A stretch of DNA of 64,000 nt from an uncultured Dehalococcoidia bacterium (GTDB lineage Bacteria; Chloroflexota; Dehalococcoidia; Lucifugimonadales; UBA3495). A program made the translations under genes and the position numbers. The stretch spans positions 2,418,001 through 2,482,000 of the forward strand of contig OY282456.1 in NCBI GenBank assembly GCA_958296225.1, given 5' to 3'. The number at the start of each line of letters is the position of its first letter. Positions within the stretch are counted from its first letter, which is position 1. This document shows positions 48,942-56,136 of this stretch, in pieces. The notes beneath the pieces are model-generated. The model had not been told where the DNA came from and did no database searches. It saw nothing but the letters and a program-made list of their open reading frames with translations.

Positions 48942-49388
48942 ATGATTGCCCAACTAAAACCCCTGGCGCCGGTTCGCCACCCCGACGACGACTGGTCCAT
49001 ATTCTACCCCGAAACGGACGGTATGCCCTTGCCTGACGGAGAATATCAAGCCCCCCGGTACCGCGAGGCCGTTTCCACGCTGGAAATACACCTCAAGCAG
49101 CAGCCCCATACCGCGGTCAACGGCAACACCTTTATCTACTATGAAATGAACAACCCCCGCCGTTCCGTATCTCCTGACTGCTATGTTGCCTTCGGCGTGG
49201 ACGTGGACGCCATAATGGAGCAGAACTCGTACATTGTCCGGCGGGTGGGCAAGCCGGAGGAACGAGCGCGCGCGGACTCGGCTGAATCGCGCGCGGACTC
49301 GGCTGAATTGCGCGCCGACTCCGCCGAGGCGCGCATTCGGGAGCCGGAGGCGCGGCTGCGGCAGCATGGCATTGACCCCGCCGTTTGA
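48942..49388 (+). CDS. Uma2-family nuclease-like protein with the central domain deleted
   Basis: A 148-residue protein. The N-terminal part (MPLPDGEYQAPRYREAVSTLEIHL, SPDCYVAFGVDVDAI) is that of Uma2-type proteins (PD-(D/E)XK-like fold). Right after YIVRRVGKPE the sequence jumps to a coiled-coil tail with repeated RADSAE units and RIREPEARLRQHGID. The catalytic core strands between, normally about 100 residues with the VLEIGS-type segment, are missing, without loss of frame. Probably inactive as a nuclease. The ATG at 48942 follows GGAG. Confidence 0.65.
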   Translation: MIAQLKPLAPVRHPDDDWSIFYPETDGMPLPDGEYQAPRYREAVSTLEIHLKQQPHTAVNGNTFIYYEMNNPRRSVSPDCYVAFGVDVDAIMEQNSYIVRRVGKPEERARADSAESRADSAELRADSAEARIREPEARLRQHGIDPAV

Positions 49389-49445
49389 CCCGCCCCGGCC
49401 CGACGGCTACAATGGCTGCCATATTCATTGGCCGATGTCTTACTT

Positions 49446-50033
49446 ATGACTAACCCTACACTCCTCCCCGAAGACGGGTCTGAGGCCGCCGCGGCCGGCA
49501 TTGACTACGGCATTGCCGTGAGCGCTGCGGGATTGGCGTCCGATTCCTGGCCCCCGGAACCCCATCCCAATGTCAAGGTCGTATCGGCCGGCGGCCTGGT
49601 GTTCCGCCAATCGGGCGACCTGATTGAAACGCTGCTGTGCGCCCGGGCCCGTCCGGGCTACCAGGGGGAAGATGCCCCGTTGACCTGGCGTCTCCCCAAA
49701 GGGACGCCGGAACACGGCGAGACCGTGGAAGAAACCGCCCAACGGGAAGTTCAGGAAGAAACCGGCGTGCGCGTCAACGTGCTGGCGCCGATAACCAGCA
49801 TCCACTATTTCTTTGTCGGCCACGACGATGGCATTCGCTACGACAAAACGGTTTATTTCTACCTGATGGAACCGCTGGGCGGCAGCACGTCCGACCACGA
49901 CGCCGAGTTTGACGTGGTGGAATGGTGCGGCTACGAGCAGGCGCTGGAACTGCTGGAATACGACAACGAGCGCAGCGTGCTGGAAGAAGCCAGATCCCTG
50001 ATTGAAACGTACCGGGAAGGCGACGGCTTATGA
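49446..50033 (+). CDS. Nudix hydrolase
   Basis: A 195-residue protein with a complete Nudix box, GTPEHGETVEETAQREVQEETGV, which binds Mg2+ and hydrolyses nucleoside diphosphate-linked compounds. An N-terminal extension of about 45 residues has no motif. The C-terminal helix (QALELLEYDNERSVLEEA) fits diadenosine polyphosphate or NTP-cleaning relatives. It overlaps the next gene by 4 bp (ATGA), so the two are cotranslated. Confidence 0.88.
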   Translation: MTNPTLLPEDGSEAAAAGIDYGIAVSAAGLASDSWPPEPHPNVKVVSAGGLVFRQSGDLIETLLCARARPGYQGEDAPLTWRLPKGTPEHGETVEETAQREVQEETGVRVNVLAPITSIHYFFVGHDDGIRYDKTVYFYLMEPLGGSTSDHDAEFDVVEWCGYEQALELLEYDNERSVLEEARSLIETYREGDGL

Positions 50034-50656
50034 GCAGGAAAGACTTGGTGTTGCGGGGCGTCCGGGTGCTCCTGCGGGGCAAGCGCATGGCAGACGCCGA
50101 GAAGGATTACATCTGGCGCAGCGACCCCGAAATAGCGCGCCTGGACGCGGCGTATCCGCTGACGATGAAGTATGAGCGGTATCTGAAACTGTTTGAGGAC
50201 CAGATTCGCTGGCCCACGCCGGGCTCCCATCACTTCGCCATTGAAGTCGCCGGCGGCAAGTTCATCGGCAACTGTATGTACTATGACCTGGATAGCCTGT
50301 CCAAAACGGCCGAGCTGGGCATCGTCATCGGCGACCGGGATTATTGGAGCGGCGGCTATGGTTACGACGCCGTGGTTACGCTGCTGCGCCATCTGTTTGA
50401 CGACTTGCGGCTCAAACGAGTCTATTTGCACACCCTGGAATGGAATCACCGGGCGCAGAAATGCTTTGAGCGTTCGGGATTCAACGCGGTGCGCCATGTC
50501 CGCCGTATGTCCCACGATTTCATCCTGATGGAAGTGCTGCGGGATAATTGGGATGATACCGTTGATGACCGCCTGGCCCTGCGGCAGCAGTATCTCGATG
50601 ACCGGGGCGGCATCCCCGTGGGCGATGATGACGCCGTGGCGGCCGCCGTAGTATAA
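50030..50656 (+). CDS. GNAT acetyltransferase
   Basis: A 208-residue acetyltransferase. GKFIGNCMYYDLDSLSKTAELGIVIGDRDYWSGGYGYDAV spans the central sheet and acetyl-CoA pyrophosphate loop, and WNHRAQKCFERSGFNAV the typical last helix. A C-terminal acidic tail of about 30 residues is extra. It is coupled to the Nudix gene by ATGA overlap. Substrate unknown. It is convergent with hisA, with five bases between the stops. Confidence 0.87.
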   Translation: MSRKDLVLRGVRVLLRGKRMADAEKDYIWRSDPEIARLDAAYPLTMKYERYLKLFEDQIRWPTPGSHHFAIEVAGGKFIGNCMYYDLDSLSKTAELGIVIGDRDYWSGGYGYDAVVTLLRHLFDDLRLKRVYLHTLEWNHRAQKCFERSGFNAVRHVRRMSHDFILMEVLRDNWDDTVDDRLALRQQYLDDRGGIPVGDDDAVAAAVV

Positions 50657-50661
50657 AAGGG

Positions 50662-51387
50662 TTAGGGTGAGGGCGCGACTGCCGCCAGGGCCTCGGCCAG
50701 CGTAAGATCCCCGGTGTACAGCGCGCGCCCGATGATGGCCGCTTCCGCCCCGGTGGGTACTAATTTGGCTACGTGAGCCGCCGCGCCGACGCCGCCGGCC
50801 GACAGCACCCGCAGCCCGCTGTGCCGTACCAGCGCCGCCGTCGCGTCGTAATTGGGTTCTTCCAGCGTGCCGTCGCGGGAGATGTCGGTGTAGAGCAGGC
50901 GGGCTACGCCCAGGTCAGCCATACGGCTGGCCAGCTCGGTGGCGGTAATCTCCGATGTTTCCGTCCAGCCCCGGATGGCTACCAGGCCGTTGCGGGCGTC
51001 AAGGGCGGCCACCACCCGCTCACTGCCGAAACGCCGGCACAGCTCGGCCACCAGGTCGGGGTTGGCGACGGCGGCGGTGCCGACCACGATGCGGGCAGCT
51101 CCCGCGTCGAACAGGCCGGCCGCCGTGTCCACGCTGCGAATGCCGCCGCCGACCTGTACGGGTATGGTGAGCCGCTGGGCGATAGCAGCGATGGCGGCCA
51201 GGTTGGCCGGGTTGCCGGAATGGGCGCCGTCCAGGTCAACGATATGGAGCCGCTGACCGCCTTCCGCCTGCCAACGCTCGGCGACGGCCAGGGGATGGTC
51301 AGAGAAAACCGTTTCCTGGGCGTAGTCGCCCTGGTACAGCCGCACGCAGTGGCCGCCGCGCAAGTCGATGGCGGGGATGATTTCCAT
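50662..51387 (-). CDS. hisA: Phosphoribosylformimino-5-aminoimidazole carboxamide ribotide isomerase
   Basis: A 241-residue TIM barrel catalysing the fourth step of histidine synthesis (ProFAR to PRFAR). IIPAIDLRGGHCVRLYQGDY at the start with catalytic Asp8, VQVGGGIRS and the second-half phosphate loops TDISRDGTLEEPN and LSAGGVG are complete. It is the last gene of the minus-strand operon; hisH lies upstream but is separated by four small genes of unrelated type. It starts with ATG at 51387. Confidence 0.95.
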   Translation of the reverse strand: MEIIPAIDLRGGHCVRLYQGDYAQETVFSDHPLAVAERWQAEGGQRLHIVDLDGAHSGNPANLAAIAAIAQRLTIPVQVGGGIRSVDTAAGLFDAGAARIVVGTAAVANPDLVAELCRRFGSERVVAALDARNGLVAIRGWTETSEITATELASRMADLGVARLLYTDISRDGTLEEPNYDATAALVRHSGLRVLSAGGVGAAAHVAKLVPTGAEAAIIGRALYTGDLTLAEALAAVAPSP

Positions 51388-51396
51388 ATCCGGCTA

Positions 51397-51786
51397 TTAT
51401 TCCTGAGGCGGCGCAGTGGAGAGCGGGCTGATGGTGACTGCGCCGTTGCCGGTTATGGCGGCGGTGAGCAGGCTGCCCCACAGCAGGCCGATGCCGATTA
51501 GCGGCGTTCCTTCGGCTTCAATGATGCGAACCGCCTGCCGGCGACCTTGCCAAAGCACGATGCCGTGGCAGGCGTTAAGATTGAACCGGGTCTGATTCGC
51601 GGCGATTACGGCGGCGGTTTCCGGCGGGCCAAGGTCAAGCCGGAGAATGACCGAATTCGGCAACGCGAGGTGGCCGGCAAATCCGGTGTCAACAATGCAT
51701 TCCAGCGCGTGGGCTTGTTCGTCGCTGTCCAGCACTTGCACCGTGATGGGCAGCTCTTGATCCTGGTTAACTCTGCCGGCTATCAT
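51397..51786 (-). CDS. Clan AA retropepsin-like aspartyl protease, full length
   Basis: A 129-residue protein with the single aspartyl protease motif CIVDTGFAGHLALP and the C-terminal half-site GIVLWQGRRQAVRII ... PLIGIGLLWG. Proteins of this size act as homodimers, like retroviral proteases. It overlaps the small gene upstream by 20 bp and precedes hisA by 9 bp. The natural substrate of bacterial clan AA proteases of this type is unknown. ATG at 51786 with GGAG upstream is preferred over GTG 51789. Confidence 0.75.
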   Translation of the reverse strand: MIAGRVNQDQELPITVQVLDSDEQAHALECIVDTGFAGHLALPNSVILRLDLGPPETAAVIAANQTRFNLNACHGIVLWQGRRQAVRIIEAEGTPLIGIGLLWGSLLTAAITGNGAVTISPLSTAPPQE

Positions 51787-52069
51787 CACCCGCTCCGTAC
51801 CGGATTTTTCTGATTGAGGGCATACGAATCAGCGCGGGAAACCCTACCCGGACGCTATGCACATCTTCCAGCGTGGCGCCGGGATGCCGGCACAGCAGTT
51901 CCTCGGTAACGATGCCCAGGTCACGCCCGATTGCGTAATCGCCGGTCACGACGTGTAACACGAGATATTTGCCGTATTCCTGCGGTTCGACCAGGTGGCG
52001 AATGTGGGTTTCGTAAATGGCCTTGCCCTGGGCTATTATCTTTTCATTTTTGGCAGTTTTTGTTGTCAT
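51767..52069 (-). CDS. Small partner protein of the retropepsin pair 1
   Basis: A 100-residue protein: a helix (IAQGKAIYETHIRHLVEP), then QEYGKYLVLHVVTGDYAIGRD, then a helix and VHSVRVGFPAL. The paralog at 52281 has the same plan (GKEIYETQIRPLVEPQETGKFLALDIATGDYAI). Proteins like this are commonly encoded next to clan AA proteases; they could be substrates, inhibitors or regulators. ATG at 52069 with AAGGAG seven bases upstream. Confidence 0.6.
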   Translation of the reverse strand: MTTKTAKNEKIIAQGKAIYETHIRHLVEPQEYGKYLVLHVVTGDYAIGRDLGIVTEELLCRHPGATLEDVHSVRVGFPALIRMPSIRKIRYGAGDDSRQS

Positions 52070-52071
52070 AG

Positions 52072-52284
52072 TCAATCTCCTTTTTGCATTAACCTGAACC
52101 CGGTTATATTAAGCGGGCTTGCCGGAATGAGCCCAAGTTCTCTGATCTGGAGAGGCGGCATCGTAATCTCGCCATTGAATCCGGTATCAACTATGGCTTC
52201 GAAGCGGTGCAGGTGTCCGCTGGCGTCCAGCGCCCACAAAGGCATTATCAGGTCTCCGTTACGGTTAACGCTGCCGGCAATCAT
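52072..52284 (-). CDS. Clan AA retropepsin-like protein, C-terminally truncated
   Basis: A 70-residue protein with an intact start (MIAGSVNRNGDLIMPLWALD) and active-site motif AIVDTGFNGEITMP, but ending after about 58% of the family length (LNITGFRLMQKGD). The second half-site that forms the substrate cleft is missing, so it is probably inactive, though it could still dimerise with the full-length paralog and inhibit it. It overlaps its upstream partner by 4 bp (ATGA). Confidence 0.6.
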   Translation of the reverse strand: MIAGSVNRNGDLIMPLWALDASGHLHRFEAIVDTGFNGEITMPPLQIRELGLIPASPLNITGFRLMQKGD

Positions 52285-52556
52285 GGCTTGGCCTGGCGCG
52301 GGTTGCCCGGCGTCAGGAAACGGTACACCTCAGGATAGCCGATTCTAACGCTGTGCAGGACTGCCTGGGGCTTCCGCTGCAGCAAGGTATGCGTGGCGAG
52401 TCCTAGCCGGCGGGCAATCGCGTAATCGCCAGTGGCGATGTCCAGGGCAAGGAATTTGCCCGTTTCCTGTGGTTCGACTAACGGACGAATTTGGGTTTCG
52501 TAAATCTCTTTGCCCAGGGCCATACGCCTGGCGTCATCAATAATCGGGGTTGTCAT
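52281..52556 (-). CDS. Small partner protein of the retropepsin pair 2
   Basis: A 91-residue paralog of the small protein at 51767, with the shared core LVEPQETGKFLALDIATGDYAI and VLHSVRIGYPEVYRF. The ATG at 52556 has GGGAGG nine bases upstream. It begins the inserted block of two pairs, 18 bp after hisH. Confidence 0.6.
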   Translation of the reverse strand: MTTPIIDDARRMALGKEIYETQIRPLVEPQETGKFLALDIATGDYAIARRLGLATHTLLQRKPQAVLHSVRIGYPEVYRFLTPGNPRQAKP

Positions 52557-52574
52557 AGGGCAATCCTCCCGGCT

Positions 52575-53237
52575 CTATTCCGGTTGCCGGGGGCCGGTCA
52601 GCGGGCGGGCGGCGGCTTGCTGGATGAAGTTGGCGTAGATGCGGAGGCCGCCGGCGCCGCTCTTTTCCGGGTGGAACTGTGTGGCCACCACGTTGTCGCG
52701 GGCGTAGATGCTGCAAAAGGGGACGCCGTAATCGGTGAGGCCGGCCACGTCGGACCGGGCCACGGGGTCGGCATAGTAGCTGTGGACGAAGTAGAAATGG
52801 CTGTCCTGTGGGATTCCTGCCCACAGGGGATGCGGCCGTTGGAACCGCACCGTGTTCCAGCCCATATGGGGCACTTTGAGGCCGGCGGGCAGGCGGCGCA
52901 CCCGGCCCGGCACCAGGCCCAGGCAGTTGGCATCGCCCTCATCGGTGGCGTCCAGCAGCAGTTGCAAGCCCAGACAGACGCCCAGGAAGGGCCGGCCGCC
53001 GGCGATATAGTCCAGCAGCGGGCGCACCAGCCCCCGGGATTCCAGCGCCGCCATGGCCGCCGGGCCGGAACCTACGCCGGGCAGAATCACGCCATCGGCG
53101 GCGTCCAGCGCGCCGGCATCAGAGGTTACGCGCGGGGTTACGCCGGCCATCTCCACGGCGCGGGCGACGCTGCGGAGGTTGCCCGATTCGTAGTCGATGA
53201 TGACAATGCGGGGGCTATCGAGTCGGGTAGCAGCCAT
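52575..53237 (-). CDS. hisH: Imidazole glycerol phosphate synthase glutaminase subunit
   Basis: A 220-residue class I glutamine amidotransferase. IVIIDYESGNLRSV at the start, the oxyanion strand PGVGSG, the nucleophile elbow FLGVCLGLQLL with its cysteine, and the distal His/Glu in ATQFHPEKSG are complete. It supplies ammonia to HisF in histidine synthesis. ATG at 53237 is preferred; it lies 7 bp after the cobalamin adenosyltransferase stop. hisF is not in the window. Confidence 0.95.
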   Translation of the reverse strand: MAATRLDSPRIVIIDYESGNLRSVARAVEMAGVTPRVTSDAGALDAADGVILPGVGSGPAAMAALESRGLVRPLLDYIAGGRPFLGVCLGLQLLLDATDEGDANCLGLVPGRVRRLPAGLKVPHMGWNTVRFQRPHPLWAGIPQDSHFYFVHSYYADPVARSDVAGLTDYGVPFCSIYARDNVVATQFHPEKSGAGGLRIYANFIQQAAARPLTGPRQPE

Positions 53238-53244
53238 CGTCAAA

Positions 53245-53835
53245 TCAGGCGCGGTCGCCGGTGGCCCGCTCGATGGGAATGTCCCGGTCGTGATAGCGGG
53301 CCAGCACAAAGAGCAGGTCGCCCAAACGGTTCAGGTAGGCCAGAATCAAAGCATTGGTCAGGCCGCCGGCTTCGGACAGCGCGACTACCCGCCGCTCCGC
53401 AGTGCGAATAACGGTGCGCGCCGAGTCCATTGCCGATGAGGACGGGGTGCCGCCGGGCAGGATGAACACCTGGGGCATCTGGAAATGGGTTTCCAGTTCG
53501 TCGATGGTTGCTTCCAGGTTATCCACCATTTCCTCGGTGACGGGCTTGAAGTGCTGGTGAAACAGGTCGTACTTTTCCGGGTCGGTGGCCAGTTCGGCGG
53601 CGACGGTAAAGAGTTCGCGCTGCAAGTCGCGCAGGATGTTTTTCACCTTGTCGTCACCGGTCAACGCGCGGGCCAGCCCCATCAGGCTGACCGCCTCATC
53701 GGTGATGCCGTAGGCTTCGGTGTGGGGGTTGGCTTTGGAAACGCGGCCACCGTAAAGCAGGCTGGTTTCGCCCTGGTCGCCGTACTTGGTATAGACCCGC
53801 TTGCGGCGCGGCGATGACGATGCTGAGGTGCTCAT
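53245..53835 (-). CDS. Cob(I)alamin adenosyltransferase (PduO type)
   Basis: A 196-residue protein of the PduO-type corrinoid adenosyltransferases, which form adenosylcobalamin from cob(I)alamin and ATP. The ATP-binding start VYTKYGDQGETSLLYGGRVSK and the central PGGTPSSSAMDSARTVIRTAERRV helix are characteristic. The first gene of the operon with hisH. Its upstream region is a MITE-like element whose promoter points into it. Confidence 0.92.
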   Translation of the reverse strand: MSTSASSSPRRKRVYTKYGDQGETSLLYGGRVSKANPHTEAYGITDEAVSLMGLARALTGDDKVKNILRDLQRELFTVAAELATDPEKYDLFHQHFKPVTEEMVDNLEATIDELETHFQMPQVFILPGGTPSSSAMDSARTVIRTAERRVVALSEAGGLTNALILAYLNRLGDLLFVLARYHDRDIPIERATGDRA

Positions 53836-53919
53836 TATACTCTAACTCCAGGGCGGAATGGGGACGGTAAAGCCATTCTAGCACTCCGGGGGTGGCCGCG
53901 CTATGTTCGCTCACCTGCT

Positions 53920-54587
53920 GGCAGCGTTCCGTTTCCGGTGGTTTGGTTATTCCTCTGCGGTGGTGGGCTGGGTTCATTGGCGATGCTCCTTGCTGGTTCA
54001 GGTGGTTGGCGGGGTGCGGTGTGCGAGCCAGAGGTTACCGGTCATTGTCAGCCCCGCGGCCGGGGGATTTACGCAAAGTTTTGCTCCGATGGTTCGTGAA
54101 CTGCGCTTTTAAGGGCGCAGCCACGCAGCGCGGTGGCAGTCGCTGTTGGCCGGTTAGACCGTACTCGCGTAAGCATTGGACGAGGGGTCTCCACGACGCC
54201 GGTATGCGATTTTGGTGCTGACTGGCCGTTGACGACCGGTTGACCTCTGGCGGGACTGAGATTCACGTGATAGGTCGCAGTATAGTACCGATGTTCGCTG
54301 TTGTCAAAAGGGGTTGTCAGTGGGCAGGGGCAAAGTCGGGCGCCGCAAAACCCGCCGCCGGAGCGGGAGCGCTACCCCTCTCCCAACCCTCTCCCACAAG
54401 GGGAGAGGGCTACTTGCCCCGGGCGGAGCGCTACTCTTCTCCCAACCCTCTCCCGCAAGGGAGGAGGGCTTTAATGACTTTGCAAGCTGCGCGGTGGGAC
54501 GGCTCTTTATCGCAACCCCTATTTCTGACGGCGAGAGCGGCATCCCTGACTTTGCCAAGCCCCGACCGCCGGCAACGGAACGTTACC
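53920..54587. mobile_element. MITE-like element, copy 2 (668 bp)
   Basis: The left end GGCAGCGTTCCGTTTCCGGT and the inverted right end GGTAACGTTCCGTTGCCGGC form the terminal repeats. The left 440 bp match copy 1 closely, including promoter, leader, AAGGAG site and the MNPAHHRRGITKPP start (ATG at 53977, minus strand). The right part holds two copies of a CTCTCCCAACCCTCTCCC palindrome-type repeat and is longer than in copy 1. No clear target duplication is seen, so it is older or rearranged. Confidence 0.75.
54279..54307 (-). promoter_or_regulatory. Minus-strand promoter in MITE copy 2, facing the adenosyltransferase-hisH operon
   Basis: On the minus strand TTGACA (54307-54302), 17 bp, TATACT (54284-54279). 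The next gene in that direction starts at 53835, about 440 nt downstream, with no better promoter in between, so the element may drive the operon. Confidence 0.6.
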
Positions 54588-54699
54588 TCGCCGGCTTGAG
54601 TGTGGCTACAACCTGAGCCGGGTGTGGTATGGTGGGCTTGGAATCGGCCCCGGCCGGCCGGCGCATCCCGGCGCCAGGGAGGATATTCCGTCCGCTGAT

Positions 54700-56136
54700 A
54701 TGTCTCCGCCCCTCATCCTGCAAATTACCGATACCGTCGCCGGGCGGAGCGCCGCCTTGCGGCTGGACGACCCGGCCGACCGGGAAGCCCCATTGGGCCG
54801 CCTGCTGGAGCGCTGTCTGCGGGACGGGCCGGACGACGACCGGCTGTTGCGCGCCGGCGCCGTCACCGCCGACGGGCTGCTGGCCCTGCGCAGCCTGCGG
54901 GATCTGGTCTGCCGCTGCGACGACGCCGGCCGGCTGACGGGCATCTTTGCCGGCGTGAGGTTTCTCCAGCAGGGGGGGCCGGCGCGGCTGGACTTGCCGG
55001 CGAGGGTCAGTTCCGCAGCGGCGACGGCCGGCGACGTTCCGCTGGAGTTGATTTGTGTGGCGGTGGACCGCACTGACGCCGGTTATGACCGCAACTGGCC
55101 CGGCTTTCACGTCCGCCGCTGGCGCCACGACCCCGACTGCTACGAGGCGTTCGTCCACTCCGCTCTTGCCGCGGCCTATGGCCCCGCCGGGGCGGACCGG
55201 GCGCTGCGTCTGGATACGCCGGAGCGGCAGCGGCGTGTGATTCGCGCGCTGGCCTGGCGCATCTGGCGCAGCGACTTTGAGAACTACTCGCGGTTTGCGG
55301 ACGACGGGCTGCGGTTCAAAACCGGCGACGAAACGGTGCGCAACATCGCGGCGGGCGGCGGCGGCATCTGCACCGAGAAAGTCCAGGCGCTGAAGTTCCT
55401 CACCGACCACTACGGGCTGGAGTCGGAGTATCTGCTGGGCGGCCCCGACGCCCCGGGGCCGGTTCCGGTGGACCGGCTGCGGGAACTCCTGGAAACCTTT
55501 GACTTCCGCTTTGCCCGGCGGCATATGCGCTACTGGCAGCACGCCGCCCTGCTGTACCGGGTGGCCGGCGAGCCGCTGCTGGTGGACGCCACCAACGGCA
55601 ACATCCCCTTCCTCTTTCTCCGGGGCGATGCGGCCGGCCGGCTGCTGGATGGCGGCCCGGACGGCGGCAGCAGGCCGGCCGTGCGGGTGCGGATGGTGGC
55701 TGATTATGAGGATTATTACTATCACCGGGTGGCGCAGGATATTCCCCACAACCTGTTTTTTGCCCTGGAGGGCTGGCTGGACGACGCCGACCTGGTGCAG
55801 GTCTTTGAGAACGAGCTGGGGCTTTATCTGTCGCACCGGCACTACGTGATGCCGCTGCCCTACCGCAGCGAGGGCGAATACCGGCGATTGCGGGGCCAGT
55901 ACGAAGCGCTGTGCCGTCGGGCCGGATTCCGGGCGGACGTGAGCCCGGATTGGAACCTTGACGGTACGGTGGGCCGGGAGTTGGCCGCCCGCTGCCCGGC
56001 GGCGGCGGCCGGCATCCTGGCGGCCCGGGAGCGGCTGGTTGCCCGCTATGACTGGTGGGAGCGTCCGGGCCACCGGGCCGGGCTGGCCGTCATCGGCCTG
56101 GATCCGTCTGCCACCACCGGGGAGGCGGCCCCGTGA
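54700..56136 (+). CDS. Transglutaminase-like protein upstream of SecA paralog
   Basis: A protein of about 478 residues. GGGGICTEKVQALKFLTDHYGL holds a candidate catalytic cysteine, and RRHMRYWQHAALLYRVAGEPLLVDATNG provides histidine and aspartate in the spacing of the transglutaminase/arylamine-acetyltransferase fold. There is no signal peptide. ATG at 54700 is assumed; GGAGG lies somewhat far upstream, and the frame is open back to 54622. The stop overlaps the SecA-like start by 4 bp (GTGA), so the two are translationally coupled and likely act together. The activity is inferred from the motif only. Confidence 0.55.
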   Translation: MSPPLILQITDTVAGRSAALRLDDPADREAPLGRLLERCLRDGPDDDRLLRAGAVTADGLLALRSLRDLVCRCDDAGRLTGIFAGVRFLQQGGPARLDLPARVSSAAATAGDVPLELICVAVDRTDAGYDRNWPGFHVRRWRHDPDCYEAFVHSALAAAYGPAGADRALRLDTPERQRRVIRALAWRIWRSDFENYSRFADDGLRFKTGDETVRNIAAGGGGICTEKVQALKFLTDHYGLESEYLLGGPDAPGPVPVDRLRELLETFDFRFARRHMRYWQHAALLYRVAGEPLLVDATNGNIPFLFLRGDAAGRLLDGGPDGGSRPAVRVRMVADYEDYYYHRVAQDIPHNLFFALEGWLDDADLVQVFENELGLYLSHRHYVMPLPYRSEGEYRRLRGQYEALCRRAGFRADVSPDWNLDGTVGRELAARCPAAAAGILAARERLVARYDWWERPGHRAGLAVIGLDPSATTGEAAP

